Assembly: GCA_029782215.1 (NCBI GenBank)
Contig: JAKOVD010000132.1
Span: forward strand, 1-52,370
Length of the DNA: 52,370 bases
Direction: 5' to 3'
Source: Chloroflexota bacterium
GTDB lineage: Bacteria > Chloroflexota > Anaerolineae > J102
Below, in pieces: positions 36,937-46,076 of the stretch. The notes below the pieces were generated by a model that was not told the origin of the DNA, did no database searches, and saw only the letters and a program-made list of their open reading frames with translations. How positions within the stretch are numbered: position 1 is the stretch's first letter; every line of letters begins with the position of its first letter. Both the position numbers and the translations under genes were made by a program.

Positions 36937-36972
36937 CCCCCTCTTCCCGCCCACCCTCATCCCATCCAAGCC

Positions 36973-37992
36973 ATGAACATCCAACAAGCCATTGCGCACG
37001 TCATCAAGCACCAGGACCTGACCGAAGAGGAAGCCTACGAGATCATGTCCGAGGTGATGTCCGGGAACGCCACGCTTGCCCAGGTTGGCGGGTACCTGGT
37101 CGGGTTGGCAGCCAAGGGCGAAACCACGGCCGAGATCGCCGGCAGCGCCCGCGCCATGCGCGAACACGCCGTGGCGGTCCACCACCAGCACAGTTGGCAT
37201 CTTGTCGACACCTGCGGCACAGGCGGCGATCACAGCGGCACGTTCAATATCTCCACGACGGCGGCTTTCGTGGTAGCGGGGTGCGGCGTGCCCGTCGCCA
37301 AGCACGGCAATCGTTCGATCACGTCGAAGGCCGGCAGCGCCGATGTGCTCAAGGCGCTCGGCGTCAACCTGGACCTGACCCCGGAGCAGGTCGGACGCTG
37401 CATTGACGAGGTGGGGATTGGTTTCCTCTATGCCATCAACCACCATCCTGCGATGAAACACGCAGGGGGCGTGCGCCGTGAATTGGGAGTGCGGACGATC
37501 TTCAATGTGTTGGGGCCGTTGACCAATCCCGCCAGCGCCACCCACCAAATTATCGGCGTGTTCAACCCTGCCCTGACCGAACCGCTGGCCGAGGTGCTCG
37601 GCCGCCTGGGCAGCCGCGCCGCGCTGGTCTTTCACGGGGCGGATGGCCTTGACGAGCTGAGCACCACCGGCGTCAACCGCGTCAGCCGGCTGGCAAATGG
37701 TCAGGTGAATTCCTTCACCCTCGACCCCATGGACCTGGGGCTGCGCCGCAGTCGTCTGGCGGACCTGAGGGGGGGAACACCCGAGGAGAATGCAGCCACC
37801 CTGCGCGCCATTCTGGCCGGCCAGGAGCAGGGGCCGAAGCGTGAAGTCGTCGTGCTCAACGCTGCCGCCGCCCTGGCCGTGGAGGACATGGATTGGGGGA
37901 CAGCGCTGGAACGAGCGGGGCGAAGCATCGACTCGGGGGCAGCCCTGGGAAAGCTGGAAGCATTGGTGGCGAGGTCGCAGCGATTCATCTGA
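36973..37992 (+). CDS. trpD: Anthranilate phosphoribosyltransferase
   Basis: Transfers phosphoribose from PRPP to anthranilate. The 339-residue protein has the glycine-rich PRPP motif DTCGTGGDHSGTFNISTTAA (~79-98), VAKHGNRSITSKAGSADVLK (~107-126, anthranilate contacts), PAMKHAGGVRRELGVRTIFN (~163) and LGPLTNPA. It is complete in length and motifs. No SD is seen; the heptad hairpin and a C-rich stretch precede the ATG. It lies 151 nt after trpG. Confidence 0.95.
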   Translation: MNIQQAIAHVIKHQDLTEEEAYEIMSEVMSGNATLAQVGGYLVGLAAKGETTAEIAGSARAMREHAVAVHHQHSWHLVDTCGTGGDHSGTFNISTTAAFVVAGCGVPVAKHGNRSITSKAGSADVLKALGVNLDLTPEQVGRCIDEVGIGFLYAINHHPAMKHAGGVRRELGVRTIFNVLGPLTNPASATHQIIGVFNPALTEPLAEVLGRLGSRAALVFHGADGLDELSTTGVNRVSRLANGQVNSFTLDPMDLGLRRSRLADLRGGTPEENAATLRAILAGQEQGPKREVVVLNAAAALAVEDMDWGTALERAGRSIDSGAALGKLEALVARSQRFI

Positions 37993-38108
37993 AGGCAATC
38001 TGGTACGCGCACTACTTCCGCCGCGGGGTTTAGGTCGTATAGTGAGTGCTGCCTGGAGGTTTGTCTTTGGGGGAGCTCTCAACTGCATACACCTTATGAT
38101 CTGCTGCT

Positions 38109-41100
38109 ATGAAACCGCGCCTTGCCATCGTCCGCACCGCTGTTCGCCATCGGGCTGTCGCTTCCGTCCTCCTTGTGGGTGTCCTGTTCGCCGTGATGTG
38201 GGCGCTGCCGGTCCCCGCGTCGGGGGCCTCCGGCGCTGAAACGGGGAAGACGGGTGATCCCGCCGCCATCGTCGAACGCTGGCGTGGGACGATCCAGCGG
38301 CAGGATACCCTCTATCCGGCCTTCTGTGATACGGACGGCTACATCACCCGTTCGCAGTTCGACTACGACTTGACCGTCGATGACACCAGGGCCGTGCACG
38401 GGACGGTCAAGGTCACCCTGCTCGATTTCACGCACACACTTGACGGCTACTGCCTCGGCTTGATCGCCACGAGCCAGAGGGTTTTGCAGCCGGTCGCCAT
38501 CGCCCAAGTGGAAGGCGTGCGCTATACGGCGGCCAATGGCCAACCCGCACTCAAGCTGACCCAGGCGACTTATGTCCAGCGGGCCCAGTACCAGGACGAT
38601 GCCTGCGCCATTGTGCCGCCTCTGATCACCGATCCCTTCTGCTTCACCCATGTCATCACCTGGCCCACGCCGCCGGGAAATCCCTACCTGACCAATATTG
38701 AGTATCTGATCCAGACGCCGGGCCAGAATCGCCCGCCCCTTGCCCGGCTGGCGGCCCCTGATCTCAGCGCCGGCGGCATCAGCATCCGGCGCCAGGGCTA
38801 CCTGGTTGGCGAAGGCGAGCGGCCCGACCTGAGCCTGGATGCGGAGCTGTCTGAGCGCGGCGTCTTCTACCAGCAGGTGCCGGTCACGAACCGCTACGAT
38901 GCCACCGTCACCTGGAATGCCCTGGATGGAGGGTATCTCACGTGGCTGCTGGGGACGCAGACACGGCGCGACCCGCTCAGTGGCAACACTCTGGCGACGG
39001 ACTTCGCCAACGACGTTCGCGTCGACGCTCTGCCCGGCGGCGCTACCTACCTGAACGCCCAGGCGACCACGGCGCTCGGCTTTTCTTCGCGCCCGGAAAC
39101 GGCCACGATCCACGTAACGCCGCCGCCCGCGTGGGCAGGACCGCCCTCCGGCATCTCCGCGACCAAGAGCGCCGGGGCGGTCCACTACCGCTGGCAGCAG
39201 AACGTGCCGCAGCCCCCCTTTGAGGCGCGGGCCACGGTGCCGGACGGGGTGCCCTTCTTCGGTGGCAAAGCGATCGGTCTGATCCAGGTCAACGTTCCTT
39301 CGCAGGCCGAGGTCCTTTCGACAGGTGAAGGCAGCCTCAACGGCTACAACCAGGCCGGGTTCGAGGCCCTCAATGGCCTGACGGGCGGGGAAGGCCGGGT
39401 GACGGGCCAGGTGACGCTGGTTCCAACTGGCACCGACGTCCGCAATGGCCGCCTGGACATCAAGACAACCGGAACGCTGCAGGGACTCGAACCGATTCTG
39501 CGGCTGATTCCTCCGCTGCGCGGTGCGATCGGCTTGTTGAGCTCGGTGTGGCCTGGCGGCGCTCAGGCTCTTCTTGATGCCACCACAGTGCGCCTGCCTC
39601 TCTTTGTCGATCTCAACATTCCCTTTGCCTTCAAGAATGTGGGAGATCGACTGGCGCTGGAATCACGCGACTGGAAGGCCGGTCCCGAGTTTCGCGAGGC
39701 CTTTTCGTTCGCGCCTGTCAAGAACTGGGTTGCGATCGATGTGGGCCTGGGCGGCCGCGCCACGGTGACCGGTCACGTGCCTGCGCCCTATTTCCAGCAG
39801 GCCGCGGCCAGTTTTGGCGCCTGGGCGCGGGCGGCGCTTTTCACCTACAGTACGTGCGTGGGCACCGCCTGGCAGTTCACGGTGCCGCCTCCTGCCTTTG
39901 GCTCCGCGGACGCGGCCTGCGGCAGCTTCGCCGCCAGCAGTTCTGGCGCGGCTGGAGCGGTGGGCAGCGGCAGCACCCATTGGCTTCCCCTTGACCGCAG
40001 CTACCTGGACCATTCTCCTTATGCTCGTTGGACGGCCCGGGAAACACTGCCTTCGGCTTCGCCATCATCGTCAGGGGCGGGCACTGTGGCGGCGACCGCG
40101 ACGCCCACCCAGGATCTGAAGCTGGTCGAAAACGTATTCCCCCAGGCGAAGCCCTCCCTGGCGGCAAGCTCTGCGTTCCGGCTGCTGGCCTGGGCGCACG
40201 ACCAGCCGGGCAAGCCCCTCCTGGCAGGCCAGGACCTGGCGTTCACGAGCACCTGCGGCGGCTGCACGGGAGACTGGCAGCCGTGGGCGTTGGCCACCCA
40301 CGACGACCGCGCCGACCTGGCGCCGCAGGTCGCCATCGTCGACGCAGTGAATGGCGTCGCCGTTTGGCAGCGCTTCGATGCAGCCGCGCCCCCTGATTTC
40401 GACACGGACCCGCCTGGCTACCTCAGCCATGTGCAGGTGGCGGCCTCCTGGCGCAACTTCTCCGGCAGTGATCCGTGGGCGCCGCCCGTCCAGTTGAGCA
40501 CCGGCGGCTCGCTCAATGCCCGGCCCCAGGTGGCGGCGATGGCAGGCGGCGCCCTGGCCGTTTGGGTCCACAATTCCGCCAACCAGCTCTTCGGCGATGC
40601 AGGCCATCCCGACAGCTTGCAGTTTTCCCATCTTGATCTCGCCAGCCACACCTGGACGCCGGCGGCGCCTGTCGTCGCCAACCTGGCCGGACTGCAAGAC
40701 TTCAGCCTGGCCGCCGATGGAACCTCCGCCGCCCTGGTCTATGGTCTTGACGGCGATGGCGACTGGGGCACGACAACAGACCGAGAACTCTACTATACGC
40801 AGTGGCAGGGCCATGCCTGGACGGCGCCGCAGCGCCTGACGAACAACGGCCTGGATGATGCGACGCCTCTGCTGGCGCTGGATGCTGCGGGCAAGCCGGA
40901 GCTCGTCTGGCGGCAGGGCGCCGACCTCAAGTTTGTGCAAGGGGGGTGGGCGGAGGCGCCGGTGGATGTGTCGCTGCCCGAAGCCGTGGCCGGGACCAAC
41001 CTCCAGCTTGTGCGTGATGACAAGGGCAACCTGGCGTTGGTGTGGCAGGAGGTTGCCGCTGCTGACACCCGCATCGGCTACGCCCTTTACGATGCCTCGC

Positions 41101-42419
41101 ACGCTGTCTGGAGCAGCGCCCGTACGGTGACGCCTCCGGCCGCTGCGGGAGACAGCCAGCCGGTGGTGCAGAACATGACGGCGGTGCTGGCTCCCAGTCG
41201 TTTCGACGCCACTACCGTCGACTCGCTGGTGGTTGCCTACCAGTTGGCAGACACCGCCTGGGTGACCCAGACGGTGGGCGGCGTCACCGTGCCCAACGTC
41301 CCGCAGCCGGGGCAAAACGACCTGCATGTGACAGCGATACCGCTGCAGAGCGACCTGAGCATCAGCACCGGCGACCTGCTCGTGACGCCCGCGGTGTCGC
41401 AGCCGGGTGACGCTCTCACGCTGGCGGCGACGGTGCACAATTCCGGCGCCTGGGGTATGGCGAACATCGTGGTGCGGCTGAGCATCTTCCAGGACACGGG
41501 CAGGCAGGGACAGCCGCCGGTTGAGATCGAACACAGCGACCGCACGATCACGCTCCTCCCGGCTGGAGGCCAGGCCACGCTTGCGTTCCCCATCACGCAT
41601 CCTGCCAGCGGCGACCGCCTCTTCACGGTGCGCATTGACCCTGATCATGTGCTGCAGGAGCTCAACCGGGACAATAACAGCGCCACCGTTCACAGCGGCC
41701 TGGCCATCGCCCTGACGGGCAACGAGGATGCGCCCGGGGGCATCCTCCTGCGCGCCGTCCTCTCGCAAACCGGGCCCTTCTATGTTAGCCAGGGAGGCAG
41801 CGCCGCCGTCCACCTGGATGCGCCCGACGGTCCCGAACTCACGCACCTCGACTTCTCCTTCCCGATCACGCCCACGACGGCGGTGACGGCTTCGACCTGG
41901 ATCACCAGCGAGCGGCTGGGGCCGGGCGCGCACCTGGCCTATCTTAACCTGGACCCGGCCAACGCACTGGGTGATCCCAACCGCACCGACAACCTGGTGG
42001 CGACGGTCCTGTCTGTTGCGCCTGATCTGACCAGCAGTTCCGCGCTGGTTGGTTTTGGCGAATCGGCGGGCAGCACGGCGCCCTTCAGCATGCAGGTCGA
42101 GAATCGCGGCAACTGGGCCAGCCAGGGTGGGCGTGTGCGCGTCCTGGATGCCCCGCCGGGTCAACCGGGCGCTCGCGAGTTGTGGAGCCTGCCGCTGCCT
42201 AACTTGCCTGCAGGCGGCTACGCGGAGCTGTCAGGAACCCTCAACCTGGCCGGTTCCCCGGCGGCATCCGGATTGAAGGCGGTTTATGTCCAGCTCGACC
42301 CCGATCAGGCGGTCACCGAGCTGGATGAGGGCAACAACATGGTCCTTGCCGGCAAGATCACTGTCACGGCACTTCCAAACCTGGATCGCAAACTGTACCT
42401 GCCCGCCATCCGGCGGTAA
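38109..42419 (+). CDS. Very large exported protein with CARDB repeats
   Basis: A 1436-residue secreted protein. The N-terminal signal peptide is about residues 1-42 (basic start, core ASVLLVGVLFAVMWALPVP, cleavage near SGA). Residues ~60-640 are beta-rich without a family I can name. At ~700-1060 a repetitive segment with VAVWVH, LALVWQ and LVWRQG strands suggests a propeller-like or Asp-box-type fold. Two CARDB adhesion-type domains follow (DLSISTGDLLVTPAVSQPGD ~1080, and DLTSSSALVGFGESAGS ~1305), each with an Asn/Asp-rich end (LNRDNNSATV, LDEGNNMVL). The last residues KLYLPAIRR resemble a C-terminal tail common in Chloroflexota exported proteins. It lies between trpD and trpC without evident metabolic link. 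A possible -10 TATAGT is at 38038-38043. Confidence 0.75.
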   Translation: MKPRLAIVRTAVRHRAVASVLLVGVLFAVMWALPVPASGASGAETGKTGDPAAIVERWRGTIQRQDTLYPAFCDTDGYITRSQFDYDLTVDDTRAVHGTVKVTLLDFTHTLDGYCLGLIATSQRVLQPVAIAQVEGVRYTAANGQPALKLTQATYVQRAQYQDDACAIVPPLITDPFCFTHVITWPTPPGNPYLTNIEYLIQTPGQNRPPLARLAAPDLSAGGISIRRQGYLVGEGERPDLSLDAELSERGVFYQQVPVTNRYDATVTWNALDGGYLTWLLGTQTRRDPLSGNTLATDFANDVRVDALPGGATYLNAQATTALGFSSRPETATIHVTPPPAWAGPPSGISATKSAGAVHYRWQQNVPQPPFEARATVPDGVPFFGGKAIGLIQVNVPSQAEVLSTGEGSLNGYNQAGFEALNGLTGGEGRVTGQVTLVPTGTDVRNGRLDIKTTGTLQGLEPILRLIPPLRGAIGLLSSVWPGGAQALLDATTVRLPLFVDLNIPFAFKNVGDRLALESRDWKAGPEFREAFSFAPVKNWVAIDVGLGGRATVTGHVPAPYFQQAAASFGAWARAALFTYSTCVGTAWQFTVPPPAFGSADAACGSFAASSSGAAGAVGSGSTHWLPLDRSYLDHSPYARWTARETLPSASPSSSGAGTVAATATPTQDLKLVENVFPQAKPSLAASSAFRLLAWAHDQPGKPLLAGQDLAFTSTCGGCTGDWQPWALATHDDRADLAPQVAIVDAVNGVAVWQRFDAAAPPDFDTDPPGYLSHVQVAASWRNFSGSDPWAPPVQLSTGGSLNARPQVAAMAGGALAVWVHNSANQLFGDAGHPDSLQFSHLDLASHTWTPAAPVVANLAGLQDFSLAADGTSAALVYGLDGDGDWGTTTDRELYYTQWQGHAWTAPQRLTNNGLDDATPLLALDAAGKPELVWRQGADLKFVQGGWAEAPVDVSLPEAVAGTNLQLVRDDKGNLALVWQEVAAADTRIGYALYDASHAVWSSARTVTPPAAAGDSQPVVQNMTAVLAPSRFDATTVDSLVVAYQLADTAWVTQTVGGVTVPNVPQPGQNDLHVTAIPLQSDLSISTGDLLVTPAVSQPGDALTLAATVHNSGAWGMANIVVRLSIFQDTGRQGQPPVEIEHSDRTITLLPAGGQATLAFPITHPASGDRLFTVRIDPDHVLQELNRDNNSATVHSGLAIALTGNEDAPGGILLRAVLSQTGPFYVSQGGSAAVHLDAPDGPELTHLDFSFPITPTTAVTASTWITSERLGPGAHLAYLNLDPANALGDPNRTDNLVATVLSVAPDLTSSSALVGFGESAGSTAPFSMQVENRGNWASQGGRVRVLDAPPGQPGARELWSLPLPNLPAGGYAELSGTLNLAGSPAASGLKAVYVQLDPDQAVTELDEGNNMVLAGKITVTALPNLDRKLYLPAIRR

Positions 42420-42423
42420 GATT

Positions 42424-42472
42424 GCCCGATTGCAGGTTGAACGTTCAAGGTTGCAGGTCGAAAGCTGTCGCG
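42424..42472. repeat. Degenerate 7-base tandem repeat (GTTGCAG/GTTGAAC type) before trpC
   Basis: ATTGCAG, GTTGAAC, GTTCAAG, GTTGCAG, GTCGAAA and GCTGTCG run with period 7 directly after the stop of the CARDB gene. The units are partly complementary to the TTCAACC units before trpE. Confidence 0.65.
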
Positions 42473-42524
42473 AACGTTTCTTTGTCTCTTACTCGCCCCC
42501 CGTCCCCCTCGCCCTGACACCTCA

Positions 42525-43364
42525 ATGAAGCGATCCCAACGGCTGCGCACCCAGGGTCTGATCCTGGACGACATCATGCGCTGGAAACGGCAGGAGGTGC
42601 CTGCCCGTAAGCTCGAAGCGCCGGAGGCCAACCTGCGGGCGCTGGTCAAGTTCGCGCCCCCCAGCCTGGACTTCGCGGCGGCTTTGGCGGCGCCCGGCGT
42701 CAGCCTGGTGGCAGAGGTGAAGCGCGCTTCTCCGAGCAAGGGGCTGCTGTGCCGCGACTTCGACGCCGTGCAGTTGGCGCTGACCTATGCCAGGGGCGGG
42801 GCGGCGGCAATTTCCTGTCTGACCGACGAACGCTACTTCCAGGGCAAGCTGGAGTATCTGACGCAGATCAAGGAAGCCCTCCGGCAGCAGAATCTGAACC
42901 TGCCTGTTTTGCGCAAGGATTTCATGTTCGACCCCTACCAGGTGCTGGAAGCGCGGGTGGCCGGGGCCGACGCCATCCTGTTGATCATGGCCGTGCTCGG
43001 CGACAATGAGTACCGCCGGCTGCTGGAAGACGCCCGCGAGCTGGGCATGGAAGCGCTGGTGGAGGTGCACGATGAAGCCGAGGTGGAGCGGGCGCTCAAG
43101 GCGAATCCCCGGGTGGTGGGCATCAACAATCGCGACCTGCGCGACTTCTCGGTGGACCTCGAGACCACAGGCCGGCTCCGGGCCCTGATTCCAGAGGGCG
43201 TGCTGGTGGTCAGCGAAAGCGGGATCGGCGGCGCCGTCGATGTGCAGCGCCTGCGCACGATGGGCGCCGACGCCATGCTGGTGGGCGAAAGCCTCGTCAA
43301 GCTGGAGCAGCGCCAGCGGGAGAAAAAGCTGCATGAACTGGTGGCGGCAGGCAAATCGTCATGA
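42525..43364 (+). CDS. trpC: Indole-3-glycerol phosphate synthase
   Basis: Ring-closing step of tryptophan synthesis. The 279-residue TIM barrel has ILDDIMRWKRQEV at the N-terminus, the catalytic lysine in LVAEVKRASPSKGLL (~67), LPVLRKDFMFDPYQ (~130), ALVEVHDEAEVERAL, VGINNRDLRDF (~200) and VVSESGIGG (~230). It has full length and all motifs. No SD is visible. It overlaps the DUF554 gene by ATGA. trpF, trpB and trpA are not in this window. Confidence 0.95.
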   Translation: MKRSQRLRTQGLILDDIMRWKRQEVPARKLEAPEANLRALVKFAPPSLDFAAALAAPGVSLVAEVKRASPSKGLLCRDFDAVQLALTYARGGAAAISCLTDERYFQGKLEYLTQIKEALRQQNLNLPVLRKDFMFDPYQVLEARVAGADAILLIMAVLGDNEYRRLLEDARELGMEALVEVHDEAEVERALKANPRVVGINNRDLRDFSVDLETTGRLRALIPEGVLVVSESGIGGAVDVQRLRTMGADAMLVGESLVKLEQRQREKKLHELVAAGKSS

Positions 43365-44086
43365 CCGGGACTTTCCTCAACGTGATCGCCGTCATTGTCG
43401 GCAGCGCTATCGGCATTCTGCTGGGGCACCGCCTGCCGGAGAAGGTGCGCACCACGGTGCTCAACGGCCTGGGCCTCATGGTCATTGTCGTGGGACTGAG
43501 CATGGCCCTGGAGACCAAGAACGTCCTCATCCCCCTGTTCAGCGTCCTGCTGGGCGGCATCATCGGCGAGCTGGTGCGCATCGAGGACGGCCTCCAGGCC
43601 GTGGGCGAACGGCTGGAGCAGCGCACGCGCCGCTTCCTGGGCGGCGGGGAGCAAGGGACCATCGTGCAGGCGTTTGTGACCGCCAGCCTGGTCTTCTGTG
43701 TCGGCCCCCTGGCGATCCTGGGCTCTATCCAGAATGGTCTCACCGGCGACTACAACCTGTTGGCCGTCAAGTCGATGTTGGACGGGTTCGCCTCCCTGGC
43801 TTTTGCCGCGGCCCTGGGCCCTGGCGTGATTCTGTCGGCCCTGCCTCTCTTGGTCTACCAGGGTGGCATCAGCCTGGCCGCCCTTGGCCTGGGCGGCTTC
43901 CTGGGCGAAGTGACGCGGCAGACGCCCTGGGTGATCGAGATGACCGCCGCTGGCGGCATCCTGGTCATGGGCATCGGCCTGATCCTGCTCGACCTCAAAC
44001 ACATTCGCGTCGGCAACCTCCTGCCGGCCGTTGCCATCGCCCCGCTGATCGTCGTGATTCTGGGCAGCCTGGGCATCGCTTTCTGA
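43361..44086 (+). CDS. DUF554 integral membrane protein
   Basis: A 241-residue protein of the DUF554 (YdfK-like) family with about seven helices. It starts TGTFLNVIAVIVGSAIGILL; GLGLMVIVVGLSMAL (~45), FSVLLGGIIGELVRIEDGLQ (~65-85), GTIVQAFVTASLVFCVGPLA (~105-125) and GILVMGIGLILLDLKHIRVG (~205) are the family-like segments. A transporter role for DUF554 proteins has been suggested in general but no substrate is known to me. Its ATG is inside the trpC stop (ATGA), and the decarboxylase gene follows 11 nt later, so a role linked to indole or tryptophan metabolites is conceivable. That is inference from context only. Confidence 0.85.
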   Translation: MTGTFLNVIAVIVGSAIGILLGHRLPEKVRTTVLNGLGLMVIVVGLSMALETKNVLIPLFSVLLGGIIGELVRIEDGLQAVGERLEQRTRRFLGGGEQGTIVQAFVTASLVFCVGPLAILGSIQNGLTGDYNLLAVKSMLDGFASLAFAAALGPGVILSALPLLVYQGGISLAALGLGGFLGEVTRQTPWVIEMTAAGGILVMGIGLILLDLKHIRVGNLLPAVAIAPLIVVILGSLGIAF

Positions 44087-44097
44087 TTTGAGGCGTC

Positions 44098-45540
44098 ATG
44101 ACTATTCCCTCCCCGGATACCAGCTATCACATGACTCCCGCCGAGTTCCGGCGTCTCGGCCGCGAGGTCGTCGATTGGATCGCCGACTACTACGAACGCG
44201 TGGAGTCACTGCCGGTGCTTGCGCAGGTGGAGCCGGGAGAAATCCGGGGAATGCTGCCTGCCCAACCACCCCAGACCGGGGAGGCATGGGCCGATATCCT
44301 GGCCGACCTGGACCGCGTGGTCCTGCCGGGCGTTACGCACTGGCAATCGCCCAACTTCTTCGCTTTCTTCCCGGCCAATGCTTCGTTCCCGGCCATCCTG
44401 GGCGAGCTGGTGTCGGCAGGGTTGGGCGTGCAGGGCATGCTCTGGATCACCAGCCCGGCCTGTACCGAGCTGGAGACTCATGTCCTCGACTGGATGGCGG
44501 ACATGCTGGACCTGCCGGCCAAGTTCCGATCAACGGCCAGCGGCGGCGGCGTCATTCAGGATACGGCTTCCAGCGCCGTCCTCGCTGCCATGCTGGCGGC
44601 TCGTGAGCGCGCGACGGCCTACGCCAGCAACGCCCGCGGCGCCGATGGCAGTCTGGTCGCCTACACCTCCACGCAGGCCCATTCTTCTGTGGAAAAAGCC
44701 GCCAAGATCGCCGGCATTGGCAGCGACAACGTGCGCCTGATCGCCGTCGACGAGGCTTTTGCCATGCGGCCCGATGTCCTGGCCCGGCAGATCGCAGCCG
44801 ACCGCGCCGCCGGGCTGACGCCTTTCTTCGTGTCCGCCACCATTGGCACCACCTCCTCCAACGCCCTCGACCCGGTCCCAGCCATTGGCCGCCTCTGCCG
44901 CGAGCAGGGCCTATGGCTGCACGTCGACGCTGCCATGTCGGGCACGGCCGCCCTCTGCCCGGAGTTTCGCTACACCCACGCCGGGTTGGAGGACGCCGAC
45001 AGCTACGCCTTCAATCCCCACAAGTGGATGTTCACCAACTTCGACTGTGACTGCTTCTACGTGGCGGACCGGGCGGCGCTGATCCAGGCCCTGAGCATTC
45101 TGCCGGAGTACCTGCGCAACCAGGCGACGCAGTCAGGGGCCGTGTTCGATTACCGCGACTGGCACGTCCAGCTAGGACGGCGTTTCCGGGCGCTCAAGCT
45201 GTGGTTCGTCATCCGTCACTACGGCGTCGAGGGCCTGCGCTTCCACGTGCGCCGCCACGTGGCCCTGGCCCAGGCGTTCAAGGGCTGGGTTGAGGCCGAC
45301 GACCGCTTTGAACTGGCCGCCCCGGCCCCGCTCAACCTTGTCTGCTTCCGCTATCGCGGCGGCAACGCGGCGAATGAGACCCTGCTGCAGCGTCTGAACC
45401 AGAGCGGCGACCTCTACCTGACGCACACCAAGCTGGATGGCAAGTACACGCTGCGGCTGTGCATCGGCCAGACGCACACCGAGGAACGTCACGTCGCGGG
45501 GGCGTGGCGGCGCATCCAGGAAGAAGCGGACGGACTATAG
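44098..45540 (+). CDS. Aromatic-L-amino-acid decarboxylase (PLP, group II)
   Basis: A 480-residue PLP decarboxylase of the DDC/tryptophan decarboxylase/tyrosine decarboxylase group. Motifs: HWQSPNFFAFFPANASFPAI (~82), SPACTELETHVLDWMADML (~123), STQAHSSVEKAAKIAGIG (~193), LWLHVDAAMSGTAAL (~275, Asp for the pyridine nitrogen) and the Schiff-base Lys in YAFNPHKWMFTNFDCD (~308). It has full length and all residues. The family makes tryptamine, tyramine, phenylethylamine or dopamine. As last gene of a T-box(Trp) operon, tryptophan is the favoured substrate, but the active site cannot settle this by eye. It ends 6 nt inside the opposing small gene. Confidence 0.9.
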   Translation: MTIPSPDTSYHMTPAEFRRLGREVVDWIADYYERVESLPVLAQVEPGEIRGMLPAQPPQTGEAWADILADLDRVVLPGVTHWQSPNFFAFFPANASFPAILGELVSAGLGVQGMLWITSPACTELETHVLDWMADMLDLPAKFRSTASGGGVIQDTASSAVLAAMLAARERATAYASNARGADGSLVAYTSTQAHSSVEKAAKIAGIGSDNVRLIAVDEAFAMRPDVLARQIAADRAAGLTPFFVSATIGTTSSNALDPVPAIGRLCREQGLWLHVDAAMSGTAALCPEFRYTHAGLEDADSYAFNPHKWMFTNFDCDCFYVADRAALIQALSILPEYLRNQATQSGAVFDYRDWHVQLGRRFRALKLWFVIRHYGVEGLRFHVRRHVALAQAFKGWVEADDRFELAAPAPLNLVCFRYRGGNAANETLLQRLNQSGDLYLTHTKLDGKYTLRLCIGQTHTEERHVAGAWRRIQEEADGL

Positions 45541-45765
45541 CCTTTCCAGGTAGTCGTCGCGCCGGGCCGACCTGCTGCGGCGATAGGGCAAGTCCGCGGT
45601 GGCATATCCCGGCCGCGGCATCCTTTGCGAGGCCCTGGTCCGGGCCTGAAACACGCGCAGGTCGGGCTGCACCACGTTGCCGTACTCCCAGGGAAGGTTG
45701 GCGAACAGGGCGCTCAGGAAGCGGTCGATGACTCTTGCTACTTTCAGGATAAGTTGTCTGGCCAT
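45535..45765 (-). CDS. Small basic protein of unknown function
   Basis: 76 residues: MARQLILKVARVIDRFLSAL, then FANLPWEYGNVVQPDLRVF, then a basic, Arg-rich tail (PYRRSRSARRDDYLERL). The N-terminus could form an amphipathic helix. I do not recognise it. The start is supported by AGAGGTGA with a 2-nt gap to ATG 45765. It is convergent with the decarboxylase and overlaps its end by 6 nt. A small inverted repeat TGCCGGG/CCCGGCA lies upstream at 45784-45799. Codon choice and SD favour a real gene; the evidence stops there. Confidence 0.5.
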   Translation of the reverse strand: MARQLILKVARVIDRFLSALFANLPWEYGNVVQPDLRVFQARTRASQRMPRPGYATADLPYRRSRSARRDDYLERL

Positions 45766-46076
45766 GCTTCACCTCTTTTCACTGCCGGGTGCCCGGCATC
45801 GGGTCCTATCTCCCGGTGTTCGCCGGGGTTGGGCCGGTGCCATTCTTGAGACGAATGCCAGCATCTTCTACCTATCACCAAAGCCTTGATACCACCGCAA
45901 GTCAGTAATTTAGATTCCAATCTCGCACATGCACTGGCTTTGAAGCGGTGACAGCCTTCACAGTTTGCACATAGTGCCTCCACCGGCCCTGCACAAGCAC
46001 GGACTATCCTGCAGACATCTCAAGCAAGTGCCAAAGCGCTTGCAACCCCAAGCAGAAATAAGTCCAGGAGGACACA
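45766..46076. other. Divergent intergenic region, little recognisable
   Basis: It contains the SD of the small minus-strand gene, the short hairpin TGCCGGGTGCCCGGCA (45784-45799), and AGGAGG just before the DUF2202 gene. A possible plus-strand promoter (TTGATA, 17 nt, TTTAGA, around 45887-45915) is weak. I see no RNA gene or repeat here. Confidence 0.5.

Noticed and set aside
40071..42164. 697-codon minus-strand open frame
   Set aside because: Shadow of the CARDB protein gene; Arg/Gly/His-rich, with no SD or domain.
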